From Clostridia bacterium (GTDB lineage: Bacteria; Bacillota; Clostridia; Oscillospirales; RGIG5554), in the NCBI GenBank assembly GCA_017507855.1, contig JAFWAE010000026.1:62001-126000 (forward strand): DNA of 64,000 nucleotides, in the 5' to 3' direction. This document shows, piece after piece, positions 38,711-46,141 of this stretch (position 1 is its first letter; the number at the start of each line of letters is the position of its first letter). The notes beneath the pieces are model-generated. The model had not been told where the DNA came from. It searched no databases and was given only the letters and a program-made list of their open reading frames with translations. The position numbers were made by a program, and so were the translations under genes.

Positions 38711-41185
38711 TTACAGACCGACCTTGGCCTTGCGCAGTTCTTCGGCGTTGGTGTAGCTCTTGGTGGAAACGTAGCCGGGCAGGGGGATGAGCTTTTCGTT
38801 GACAGCGTCGATGAACCATTCGGGCTGGGGGAAGAACTCCTTGTCGTACTCGAAAGCGGGAGTGATCCAGTTTTCGGCAGCCACGATCACGGGAGGTGCA
38901 TCCAGGTAGTCGAAGGCCATGGAGGTGATGTGGTGGGCAAAGTCGTTGAGGATATTGCCGCGGGCCACAGCGTCGGAGGCCAACAGGATCTTACCGGTCT
39001 TCTTCACGGACTCGATGACCTTCTCATAGTTGAAGGGTACGATGGAGCGGGCGTCGATCACTTCGCAGGAGATGTTGTACTTTTCTTCCAGGATCTTGGC
39101 GGCATCCAGAGCGCGGTACAGGGTAGCACCGATGGTCAGGATGGTCAGGTCCTTGCCGGGCTTCTTGATGTCGGGTTCGCCCAGAGGAATGGAGTACTGT
39201 TCTTCAGGCACGCCGCCCTCGTGGAACAGCTCGCCCATATCGTAGATGCGCTGGCTCTCGAAGAACACAACGGGATCGGTGCCGTTAAGCACAGTGTTCA
39301 TCAAGCCCTTGGCATCGTAAGGAGTTACGGGGAAGACGACCTTCAGGCCCGGAATGTGGGCGATCAGGGAAGTCCAGTCCTGAGAGTGCTGAGCACCGTA
39401 CTTGGAGCCTACGGACACACGCAGGGTGACCGGTACCTTCAGGTAGCCGGCGCTCATGGCCTGCCACTTAGCCATCTGGTTGAAGATCTCGTCGCCGGCG
39501 CAACCGATAAAGTCGCAGTACATCAGCTCTACCAGAGCGCGGCCACCGGCCATACCGTAACCAACGGCGGTGCCTACGATGGCAGACTCGGCAATGGGAG
39601 AGTTGAACAGGCGATGATAGGGCAGAGCTTCGGTCAGACCGCGGTACACGGCAAAAGCGCCGTTCCAGTCACGCACGTCTTCACCGTAAGCGATGAGGGT
39701 GGAGTCCTCGTAGAACTTGTCCAAGATGGCCTCGAACAGACCGTCGCGGATGTTGTAGACCTTGGTCTTGGGCAGGAGCTTGCCGTTGGCGTCCTTACCA
39801 AAGCGGATGCGGGTCTTGATCTGCTGTACGCGGGGGTTGTCTTCCTTCTTCATGCGCACGTCGGGCTCTTCGGTGCCCAGCGTCTTGACCGTCTCATTGT
39901 TGAACATAATGCCAGCAATGTGGTTGGGGTTCTTGTTGAAGTCGGTGTAGGGGGACAGCTCCAGGTCGGAAGCCAGCATGAACATAGCCTTGTTACGGGC
40001 GATGACTTCGGCAGCGGCGGCATCCACTTCTTCCTGCGTGCAGATGCCGGAGGAGACCAGCTCCTTGGGATAGACGACCATGGGATCGTACTGGGCCCAA
40101 TCGTTGACCTCATCCTGAGTACGGTAGGTCATAACGTCGGAGGTGGAGTGGCCAGACAGACGGTAGGTGATCACGTCCAGCAGAACGGGACCTTCGCCGG
40201 CTTCCAGAATGGCCTTCTTGCGCTTGTAGCACTCGATCAGGGCCAGGGGGTTCCAGCCGTTGACGCGTTCGGCATGCATGCCGTTGGCAGCCATGGCACC
40301 CAGACGGGCCAGCTCGCCGTAGGCCATGGTCTCGCCCTTGGTCTGACCGCCCATGCCGTAGCTGTTGTTGTTGAAGTTGAAGATGATGGGCAGGCCACCC
40401 TTGTAGCCTTCCTCCCACAGCTCGCGGAACTGGTCCATGTTAGCAAAGTTCATGGATTCGTACACGGGGCCGCGGGCGGCAGCGCCGTCACCGGCGTTGG
40501 CCACGATGATACCCTTCTTGTTGTTGCACTTCTTGTACAGAGCCACACCGGTACCCACGGGAGCGGAACCGCCGACGATGGCGTTGTTGGGGAAGATGCC
40601 GAAGGGCAGGAAGAACGCATGCATGGAGCCGCCCAAGCCACGGGAGAAGCCGTTATCCTTGGCAAACAGCTCGGCCATCAAGCCGTACAGGAAGAAATCC
40701 TTAGCCAACTGCTTGGTGGTCTTGGCGGTGGAGTGGGCCTTCACCAGCTCGTACAGACGGCCGCCCTGGACGGTCTGCATGATGTCCAGCAGCTTCTCGT
40801 CAGACAGCTTCTTAATGGCGGACATACCCTTGGCGATAACTTCGTGGTGGCTGCGGTGAGTACCGAAGATGAAGTCGTTTTCGTCCAGCAGGTAGGCCTG
40901 GCCAACGGCCGTGGCTTCCTCACCGATAGCCAGGTGAGAGGGGCCGGGATAGGTGAATTCTTTGTCGTTGTAGTTGCCCTTCAGTTTGATGGTCTGCAGC
41001 ATGGTCTCGAATTCGCGGATGGCAACCATGTCGCTGTAGATGCCCAGCAGATCTTCCTTGGTGTAATTCTTGGCATCGAATTCCTCGCGCATGGTTTTCT
41101 TGTACTGGTTGGCGGGGATGTCGGCCACCTTGATCTTGCCGGCCTTAAACATTTCCTTGGGGGCTACGTATTGGGACTTAGGCAT
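38711..41185 (-). CDS. 2-oxoacid dehydrogenase E1, alpha and beta fused
   Basis: This 824-residue thiamine-diphosphate enzyme decarboxylates a 2-oxo acid and passes the acyl group to lipoyl-E2. Residues 1 to about 390 are the alpha half, with the ThDP motif GDGAAARGPVYESMNFA and YRLSGHSTSD, and about 480-824 are the beta half, with IAYGEDVRDWNGAFAVYRGL, FNSPIAESAIVG and SVGSKYGAQHSQDW. A linker of about 90 residues joins them. Fused E1 is less common than two subunits. Pyruvate, acetoin or a branched 2-oxo acid are all possible. It is the third gene of the operon, 29 bases after E3, with AAAGGAG before its ATG. Confidence 0.9.
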   Translation of the reverse strand: MPKSQYVAPKEMFKAGKIKVADIPANQYKKTMREEFDAKNYTKEDLLGIYSDMVAIREFETMLQTIKLKGNYNDKEFTYPGPSHLAIGEEATAVGQAYLLDENDFIFGTHRSHHEVIAKGMSAIKKLSDEKLLDIMQTVQGGRLYELVKAHSTAKTTKQLAKDFFLYGLMAELFAKDNGFSRGLGGSMHAFFLPFGIFPNNAIVGGSAPVGTGVALYKKCNNKKGIIVANAGDGAAARGPVYESMNFANMDQFRELWEEGYKGGLPIIFNFNNNSYGMGGQTKGETMAYGELARLGAMAANGMHAERVNGWNPLALIECYKRKKAILEAGEGPVLLDVITYRLSGHSTSDVMTYRTQDEVNDWAQYDPMVVYPKELVSSGICTQEEVDAAAAEVIARNKAMFMLASDLELSPYTDFNKNPNHIAGIMFNNETVKTLGTEEPDVRMKKEDNPRVQQIKTRIRFGKDANGKLLPKTKVYNIRDGLFEAILDKFYEDSTLIAYGEDVRDWNGAFAVYRGLTEALPYHRLFNSPIAESAIVGTAVGYGMAGGRALVELMYCDFIGCAGDEIFNQMAKWQAMSAGYLKVPVTLRVSVGSKYGAQHSQDWTSLIAHIPGLKVVFPVTPYDAKGLMNTVLNGTDPVVFFESQRIYDMGELFHEGGVPEEQYSIPLGEPDIKKPGKDLTILTIGATLYRALDAAKILEEKYNISCEVIDARSIVPFNYEKVIESVKKTGKILLASDAVARGNILNDFAHHITSMAFDYLDAPPVIVAAENWITPAFEYDKEFFPQPEWFIDAVNEKLIPLPGYVSTKSYTNAEELRKAKVGL

Positions 41186-41214
41186 GGATAAGACTCCTTT
41201 CTTTTATAAACAGA

Positions 41215-42582
41215 TTAGATTTCAAAGATCGCTTCACGCAGGATCTCGGACACGGAGGGATGGGGGAACACGATCTCCTTGATGTCGTCGATGCGCATCT
41301 CGGTCTCGATCATCATGGCAGCGCCATAAATGATTTCGGAAGAATAGTTGCCGATCATGTGGCAACCGACGATGCGGTTGTACTTTTGATCCACGATCAG
41401 CTTGCAGATGCCGTCGCCGCCTTCGTTTTCGGCCAAGTAACGGCCGCTGAAGGACATGGGCATGGAAACGACCTTCACATCCATACCGGCAGCCTTGGCA
41501 GTCTCTTCGGTCTCACCCACGGTGGCCACTTCGGGGTTGGTGTAGATGACACCGGGAATGGCGTTATAGCGCATGCGGTCGCGCTTGCCCAAAATATTGT
41601 TGACGGCAACCTCTGCTTCGCGGTAGGCGGTGTGGGCCAGCATGGACTTGCCGTTGATATCGCCGCAGGCGTACACGCCGGGCACGTTGGTCTTCATGAA
41701 CTCGTCGGTGACCACGGCACCGCGTTCGCAGTACACGTTCAGGTTTTCCAGACCGTAGCCCGCCGTGACAGCACGGCGACCGATGGAAAGGAGCACCTTG
41801 TCGGCCTTGACGGTGAAGGATTTTCCGTCGCACTCGTAGGTCACGTCAGCTGTGCCCACGCCGGTAACCTTGCAGCCCAGCTTGAAGTCGACGCCCTTCT
41901 TTTCATAGTTCTTCATCAGGATCTTGGAGATCTCGGCATCCGTGGGGCCGGCGATCTTGTTCATCATTTCGATGACGGTGACGTGGCTGCCAACACTGTT
42001 AAAGTAGGAAGCCATTTCCAGACCGATGACGCCGCCGCCGATAATGACCAGCTCGGAAGGAATCTCTTCCAGGTCCAGAATCTCGCGGTTGGTCATCACA
42101 AAGCCTGCCGCAACCCCTTCCTTCACGCCGGGGATGGGGGGCACCACGGGCATGGAGCCGGTAGCCAGCAGCAGCTGTTTGGCCACAAACACCTGGTCGC
42201 CCACTTTGATCTCGAAACCGTCTGCGGTGCGGCCGTTGATGTAGGCCTCGCCGTAGGTGACGGTGACATGGTTTTTCTTCATCTGCATACCAACGCCGCC
42301 TACCAGAGTCTTCACGACCTTGTTTTTACGGGCGATGACAGCCTTTTGGTCAATGGTGGCGCCGGTGGTGGTTACACCGTATTTTTCGCCGTGCGCGGCA
42401 TGGTCGAAGATCTTGGCGCTGTTGAGCAGGGCCTTGGAGGGGATGCAGCCTTCATTAAGACATACGCCACCCAAAGCACGCTTTTCGATCACCATGGTCT
42501 TCAGGCCGGCATGGCCTGCGCGTTCGGCACCCAGGTAACCGCCGGGGCCGCCGCCGATAACGATCAGATCATACGTTTCCAT
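41215..42582 (-). CDS. lpdA: Dihydrolipoamide dehydrogenase (E3)
   Basis: E3 reoxidises dihydrolipoyl-E2 with FAD and NAD+. The 455-residue protein has the FAD motif VIGGGPGGYLGAERA, the redox disulfide GGVCLNEGCIPSK, the NAD motif VIIGGGVIGLEMASYF, and a C-terminal PHPSVSE carrying the catalytic His of the partner subunit. It lacks the extra N-terminal lipoyl domain seen in some complexes. It lies between the E2 and E1 genes; the E2 stop is 14 bases upstream. Confidence 0.95.
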   Translation of the reverse strand: METYDLIVIGGGPGGYLGAERAGHAGLKTMVIEKRALGGVCLNEGCIPSKALLNSAKIFDHAAHGEKYGVTTTGATIDQKAVIARKNKVVKTLVGGVGMQMKKNHVTVTYGEAYINGRTADGFEIKVGDQVFVAKQLLLATGSMPVVPPIPGVKEGVAAGFVMTNREILDLEEIPSELVIIGGGVIGLEMASYFNSVGSHVTVIEMMNKIAGPTDAEISKILMKNYEKKGVDFKLGCKVTGVGTADVTYECDGKSFTVKADKVLLSIGRRAVTAGYGLENLNVYCERGAVVTDEFMKTNVPGVYACGDINGKSMLAHTAYREAEVAVNNILGKRDRMRYNAIPGVIYTNPEVATVGETEETAKAAGMDVKVVSMPMSFSGRYLAENEGGDGICKLIVDQKYNRIVGCHMIGNYSSEIIYGAAMMIETEMRIDDIKEIVFPHPSVSEILREAIFEI

Positions 42583-42596
42583 GATTGTTCCTCCGT

Positions 42597-43928
42597 TTAC
42601 TTAGCCAGGAAAACCGTGAAGTTTTCCAAAGCGGTGCACAGATCCTTCAGGAAGCGGGAGGCGGGAGCGCCATCCAGAGCACGGTGGTCGTAGGTCAGGG
42701 ACAGGGCCATGGCCTGGTAGGCCTTCAGCTCGCCGTTGACCTCACGCACGCGGGTCTGCATGCCGTTGACGCCCAAAATGCCGGTCTGAGGAGGATTGAT
42801 CACGGGGGTGAAACTTTCGATGCCGAACACACCCAGGTTGGAGATGGTGAAGGAGCCGCCCTTCAGCTTCTCGGGGTTGATGTTGCCGGACTGGGCTTCC
42901 TTGGCCAAAGCCTTGGCTTCCACAGAGATCTCGGACAGAGACTTCTGGTCGGCATTCATCAGGGTGGGCACCAGCAGGCCGCGGGGAGTATCCACGGCGA
43001 TACCCATATGCACGTGGGAGAAATAACGCATGGTGTCGCCGTCGATGAGGTTGGCGTTGAGATCCTTATGGTCCTTCAGCACGCGGGACACAGCGTAGAT
43101 GATGATATCGTTGAGGGTGATGTTGCCCATGCCCAGCGCTTCGCCGTTAGCCTTCAGCTGCTTGCGGAAGTTGAGGATGTTGGTAGCGTCGAAGGAGATG
43201 GTATGGGTCAACTGAGCCATGCTCTGCAGAGAGGTGGTCATGGCCTTGGAGATGGCCTTGCGCACGCCGGACATCTTCACGTCCTCATACTCGGCAACTG
43301 CGGCGGCAGGAGCGGAGGCAGCAGCGGCGGGAGCGGCACCCAGATCGTTGACGGATACCTTACCGCCGATACCGGTACCGGCCAGGGACAGATCGGCGCC
43401 GGCAGCAGCCTTGGTGGCGGCGGGGCCCTGCTCGATCAGGCGGCGGATATCCGCTTCGCAGATACGGCCTTCCGCACCGGTGGCAGTTGCGTAACGGGCG
43501 TCCACACCGGCCTTTTCAGCCAGGGCGCGGGCGCGGGGAGAGATTTTCAAAAAGCCTTCGGCAGGAGCGGCGGCGGCAGCGGGAGCGGCCGCGACGGGAG
43601 CCTCAACGGCAGCGGGAGCTGCAGGAGCCGCAGGAGCGGGAGCCGCTTCCTCTTCTTCCGTAGCGGGCTTGAATTCAGCCGTGCTTTCGCCGGGGTTGCC
43701 GATGACGGCCACGTTCAGCATGCAGGGAACGTCGTCTCCGTCGTTGAAAAAGATATCCAGCAAAGTGCCGTCTACCGTAGCCGCTTCGTCCAGCGTGGAC
43801 TTGTCGGTCTCGTAAGTGAACAGCAGATCGCCTGCCTTGACGGTGTCTCCCACAGCCTTGTGCCATTTGGTGATGACACAGCTTTCCACGGAAATACCGA
43901 CCTTGGGCATCATTACCGGGGTTGCCAT
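42597..43928 (-). CDS. Dihydrolipoyl acyltransferase (E2)
   Basis: E2 carries the acyl group on a lipoyl lysine and transfers it to coenzyme A. The 443-residue protein has one lipoyl domain (1 to about 80) with K43 in ETDKS, a flexible Ala/Pro linker (about 95-130), a subunit-binding domain (about 133-170, ISPRARALAEKAGVDA), a second linker, and the catalytic core with DHRALDGA at the C-terminus. The single lipoyl domain fits clostridial or acetoin-type complexes. It is the first gene of the operon, with a long regulated leader. The ATG at 43928 follows AAAGGATG. Confidence 0.92.
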   Translation of the reverse strand: MATPVMMPKVGISVESCVITKWHKAVGDTVKAGDLLFTYETDKSTLDEAATVDGTLLDIFFNDGDDVPCMLNVAVIGNPGESTAEFKPATEEEEAAPAPAAPAAPAAVEAPVAAAPAAAAAPAEGFLKISPRARALAEKAGVDARYATATGAEGRICEADIRRLIEQGPAATKAAAGADLSLAGTGIGGKVSVNDLGAAPAAAASAPAAAVAEYEDVKMSGVRKAISKAMTTSLQSMAQLTHTISFDATNILNFRKQLKANGEALGMGNITLNDIIIYAVSRVLKDHKDLNANLIDGDTMRYFSHVHMGIAVDTPRGLLVPTLMNADQKSLSEISVEAKALAKEAQSGNINPEKLKGGSFTISNLGVFGIESFTPVINPPQTGILGVNGMQTRVREVNGELKAYQAMALSLTYDHRALDGAPASRFLKDLCTALENFTVFLAK

Positions 43929-43989
43929 TTTGCAATCATCCTTTCTTGAATAAAAAAGCGTGTTTGCTATAAAATGGAACGAAATGAAA

Positions 43990-44018
43990 AACACAATGTT
44001 AGAAAATAACAAAATGTT
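43990..44018 (-). repeat. Paired AACA-N3-TGTT inverted repeats in the E2 leader
   Basis: Two copies of AACA-N3-TGTT lie 7 bases apart (43990-44000 and 44008-44018). The bases between them also form TGTTA-N5-TAACA. They occupy the leader downstream of the predicted transcript start, where a bound protein or RNA fold could block expression. Confidence 0.55.
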
Positions 44019-44039
44019 CACGCCATTTCAACCCATTAT

Positions 44040-44053
44040 AACATTTTCATGTT
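44040..44053 (-). promoter_or_regulatory. Inverted repeat over the E2 transcript start
   Basis: AACAT-N4-ATGTT lies immediately downstream of the -10 box and spans the expected start near 44049. It is a third member of the AACA/TGTT set. Confidence 0.5.
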
Positions 44054-44067
44054 AAATTATATCACAA
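44049..44067 (-). promoter_or_regulatory. Rex-like site over the -10 box
   Basis: On the minus strand the 19 bases TTGTGATATAATTTAACAT are an imperfect palindrome that resembles Rex (NADH-sensing repressor) boxes of the TTGTTAA-N4-TTAACAA kind. Matching is partial. NADH-responsive control would make sense for an NADH-producing complex. Confidence 0.4.
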
Positions 44068-44083
44068 TAACTGATAAAGTCAA
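44056..44083 (-). promoter_or_regulatory. Promoter for the 2-oxoacid dehydrogenase operon
   Basis: On the minus strand TTGACT and TATAAT are 16 bases apart. The transcript should have a leader of about 120 bases, which holds the repeat cluster. Confidence 0.85.
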
Positions 44084-44136
44084 GTGGCATTTTCCACAAA
44101 AACAAAGATATTTTTGCTTCTGTATGCAAAAAAGTG

Positions 44137-44165
44137 TTGACAGAACGAAAAAAAGTCTTTATTTT
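44137..44165 (+). promoter_or_regulatory. Promoter for the TrmH-family gene
   Basis: TTGACA and TATTTT are 17 bases apart. The transcript start near 44172 leaves the ATG at 44171 outside the message and supports the TTG at 44207. Confidence 0.75.
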
Positions 44166-44206
44166 ATTGAATGGAAGAAAAAATCACGGAAGGAGGGGCT
44201 GTTACA

Positions 44207-44983
44207 TTGCTGTACGTGGAAAGCCGTCAAAACCCAAAAGTGAAGCAGGCCCTTTCTTTGTTTGAACGCAAGCATCGCCTGCAAAGCGGGCTTTTCGTTT
44301 TTGAAGGGTACAAGCTGGCACAGGAGGCCCTGCGCTCCGGCATTCGGGTGGAGCGGGTGTTTGCCTGCCGCGAGGAATTGCTGGAAACCCTGCCCGAGGA
44401 CACGGAGGGGATCCTGGTCCCCCGGGAGCTGCTGACGGCCATGAGCGGCGGTGTGGGCGGCTACGATGCGTTAAGCGTGGCGCGCATACCTGCACAGCGG
44501 GCACTGCCTTCTTCCCCCGGTCTGCTTGTTTTGGCTGAAGGCCTGCAGGACCCCGGAAACCTGGGCGCGCTCCTGCGCACGGCGGAGGCTATGGGGCTGG
44601 ACGGGGTGGTGCTGGCAGGCTGTGCCGATCTGTGGAACAGCAAAACGGTGCGCGCTTCCATGGGCTCGGTGTTTCGGATCCCTTGCGAACAAACCTCAGA
44701 CCTGCCCGCCCGCATCCGCAGTCTGCGGGAGCAGGGCGTTACGGTATACGCCGCGGCCATGCACGAGCCGCGGGACCTGATCCTGGGAAAAGACCCGCTG
44801 GCCTTTCCCTGCGCCGTGGTCATTGGCAGTGAAGGACGGGGGCTGACGGCACAAACGCTGGAGGCCTGCGACGTATGCCTGCGCATTCCCATGGCCCCCC
44901 CCACGGAATCGCTGAACGCGGCCGCCGCCGCGGCCATGCTGATGTGGGAAATGAGCCGACGGAAGGGGGAACTTGAAACATGA
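44207..44983 (+). CDS. TrmH-family (SpoU) RNA methyltransferase
   Basis: This 258-residue SPOUT enzyme 2'-O-methylates a ribose in rRNA or tRNA. It has an N-terminal substrate-binding domain (FERKHRLQSGLFVFEGYKLA) and SPOUT motifs ALAEGLQDPGNLGALLRTAE-like, VIGSEGRGL and IPMAPPTESLNAA. Target is not defined; relatives near dprA are unassigned YsgA-type. The TTG at 44207 is 10 bases after AGGAGG. It overlaps dprA by four bases (ATGA). Confidence 0.88.
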   Translation: MLYVESRQNPKVKQALSLFERKHRLQSGLFVFEGYKLAQEALRSGIRVERVFACREELLETLPEDTEGILVPRELLTAMSGGVGGYDALSVARIPAQRALPSSPGLLVLAEGLQDPGNLGALLRTAEAMGLDGVVLAGCADLWNSKTVRASMGSVFRIPCEQTSDLPARIRSLREQGVTVYAAAMHEPRDLILGKDPLAFPCAVVIGSEGRGLTAQTLEACDVCLRIPMAPPTESLNAAAAAAMLMWEMSRRKGELET

Positions 44984-46107
44984 CTTTTGAAGAACGCCTT
45001 GGGCAGACCTTATGGATCTGGTATTCCCTTTGTGTGGGTGCCGCCACAAAATCGGGCCCTAAGGGGTTGCGCAGAATGAGTTTGACGGATATCTATCGGG
45101 CCGATGCGGCCACTTTGCGCCGTGTGGGAGGATTTCCCGAAAAGATGGCTTCCCGTTTGGCTGACAAGGATATCGACCGGGCGCAGGAGATCTCGGATTG
45201 GTGCACGGATCGGCAGATCCGCGTGATAGGCCTGACAGACAGCGCTTATCCCGCCTCCTTGGCCGAGATCGAAAACCCGCCTTGCGTGCTGTATATCCGC
45301 GGGAAGCTTCCCGAATTCGGGGAAAAACCGGCCTTTGCCGTGGTGGGCTCGCGAAAAAGGTCCGACTACGGCGGTCACACCGCCCAGACCATTGCCTATG
45401 AGTTGGCCCGCCAAGGGTTTGCCGTGATCTCGGGCCTGGCCCGCGGGATCGATACGGAAGCCCACAAGGGAGCCGTCAAGGCCGGGGGCTATACCGTGGC
45501 GGTGTTGGGGAACGGCTTTGACCGTTGTTATCCCCCTGAAAACGAGTCTATGTTGGAATATATTGCCTCCGCGGGTACGGTGATCAGTGAATATCCGCCT
45601 TTTTCGGAGATCACGCCCTCCAATTTTCCCGTGCGGAACCGCATCATCTCTGCCCTTTCCTCCGCGGTGATCGTAGTGGAGGCACGGCAGGGAAGCGGGG
45701 CATTGATCACTGCGGAACTGGCCCGCAAGCAGGGAAGGAGCGTGTACTCCGTTCCGGGTCTGGCCAACAGTCCTTGGTCTAAGGGCAGCAACGAGCTGAT
45801 CCGCAACGGGGCCAAGCTGATCTCCGGTGCGCGGGACGTGCTGGAGGATTTCGGCTTTGAGCCCCTTTGCGCTCCCGTTTCGCAAGCCCCGTCCCCTTTC
45901 GCCGAAGAAGACCCCCCTGCATCTCTTGTTGAGGGGGAGGGGCCGGAAGCCCGGATCCTTCGGGCACTGAAGCAGGGCCCCAAGACCACCGACGAGCTGG
46001 CAAGGCTGTTGCAGCAGGATGCGGGAACTCTTATGGGCACGCTGACGTTGATGGAAATGAAGGAGGACATCCGCCAAACGGCGGGAGGTCTGTTCCGTTT
46101 AGTATAA
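44980..46107 (+). CDS. dprA: DNA processing protein DprA
   Basis: DprA loads RecA on incoming single-stranded DNA during transformation. The 375-residue protein has a SAM-like N-terminal part (about 1-80), the Rossmann core with VGSRKRSDYG and SGLARGIDTEAHKGA, ITPSNFPVRNRIISALS, and QGSGALITAELA, and a winged-helix-like C-terminus (about 310-375). Many non-competent Firmicutes keep it. It sits directly before topA, an arrangement common in Firmicutes. Confidence 0.95.
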   Translation: MTFEERLGQTLWIWYSLCVGAATKSGPKGLRRMSLTDIYRADAATLRRVGGFPEKMASRLADKDIDRAQEISDWCTDRQIRVIGLTDSAYPASLAEIENPPCVLYIRGKLPEFGEKPAFAVVGSRKRSDYGGHTAQTIAYELARQGFAVISGLARGIDTEAHKGAVKAGGYTVAVLGNGFDRCYPPENESMLEYIASAGTVISEYPPFSEITPSNFPVRNRIISALSSAVIVVEARQGSGALITAELARKQGRSVYSVPGLANSPWSKGSNELIRNGAKLISGARDVLEDFGFEPLCAPVSQAPSPFAEEDPPASLVEGEGPEARILRALKQGPKTTDELARLLQQDAGTLMGTLTLMEMKEDIRQTAGGLFRLV

Positions 46108-46141
46108 CAAAAGAGCCGATCAAGCAGGAAAGGATATGAAC

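Noticed and set aside
38696-41191. An 831-codon open frame antisense to the fused E1 gene
   Set aside because: The E1 frame has clear ThDP motifs and a ribosome site; the antisense product is low-complexity and lacks a promoter.
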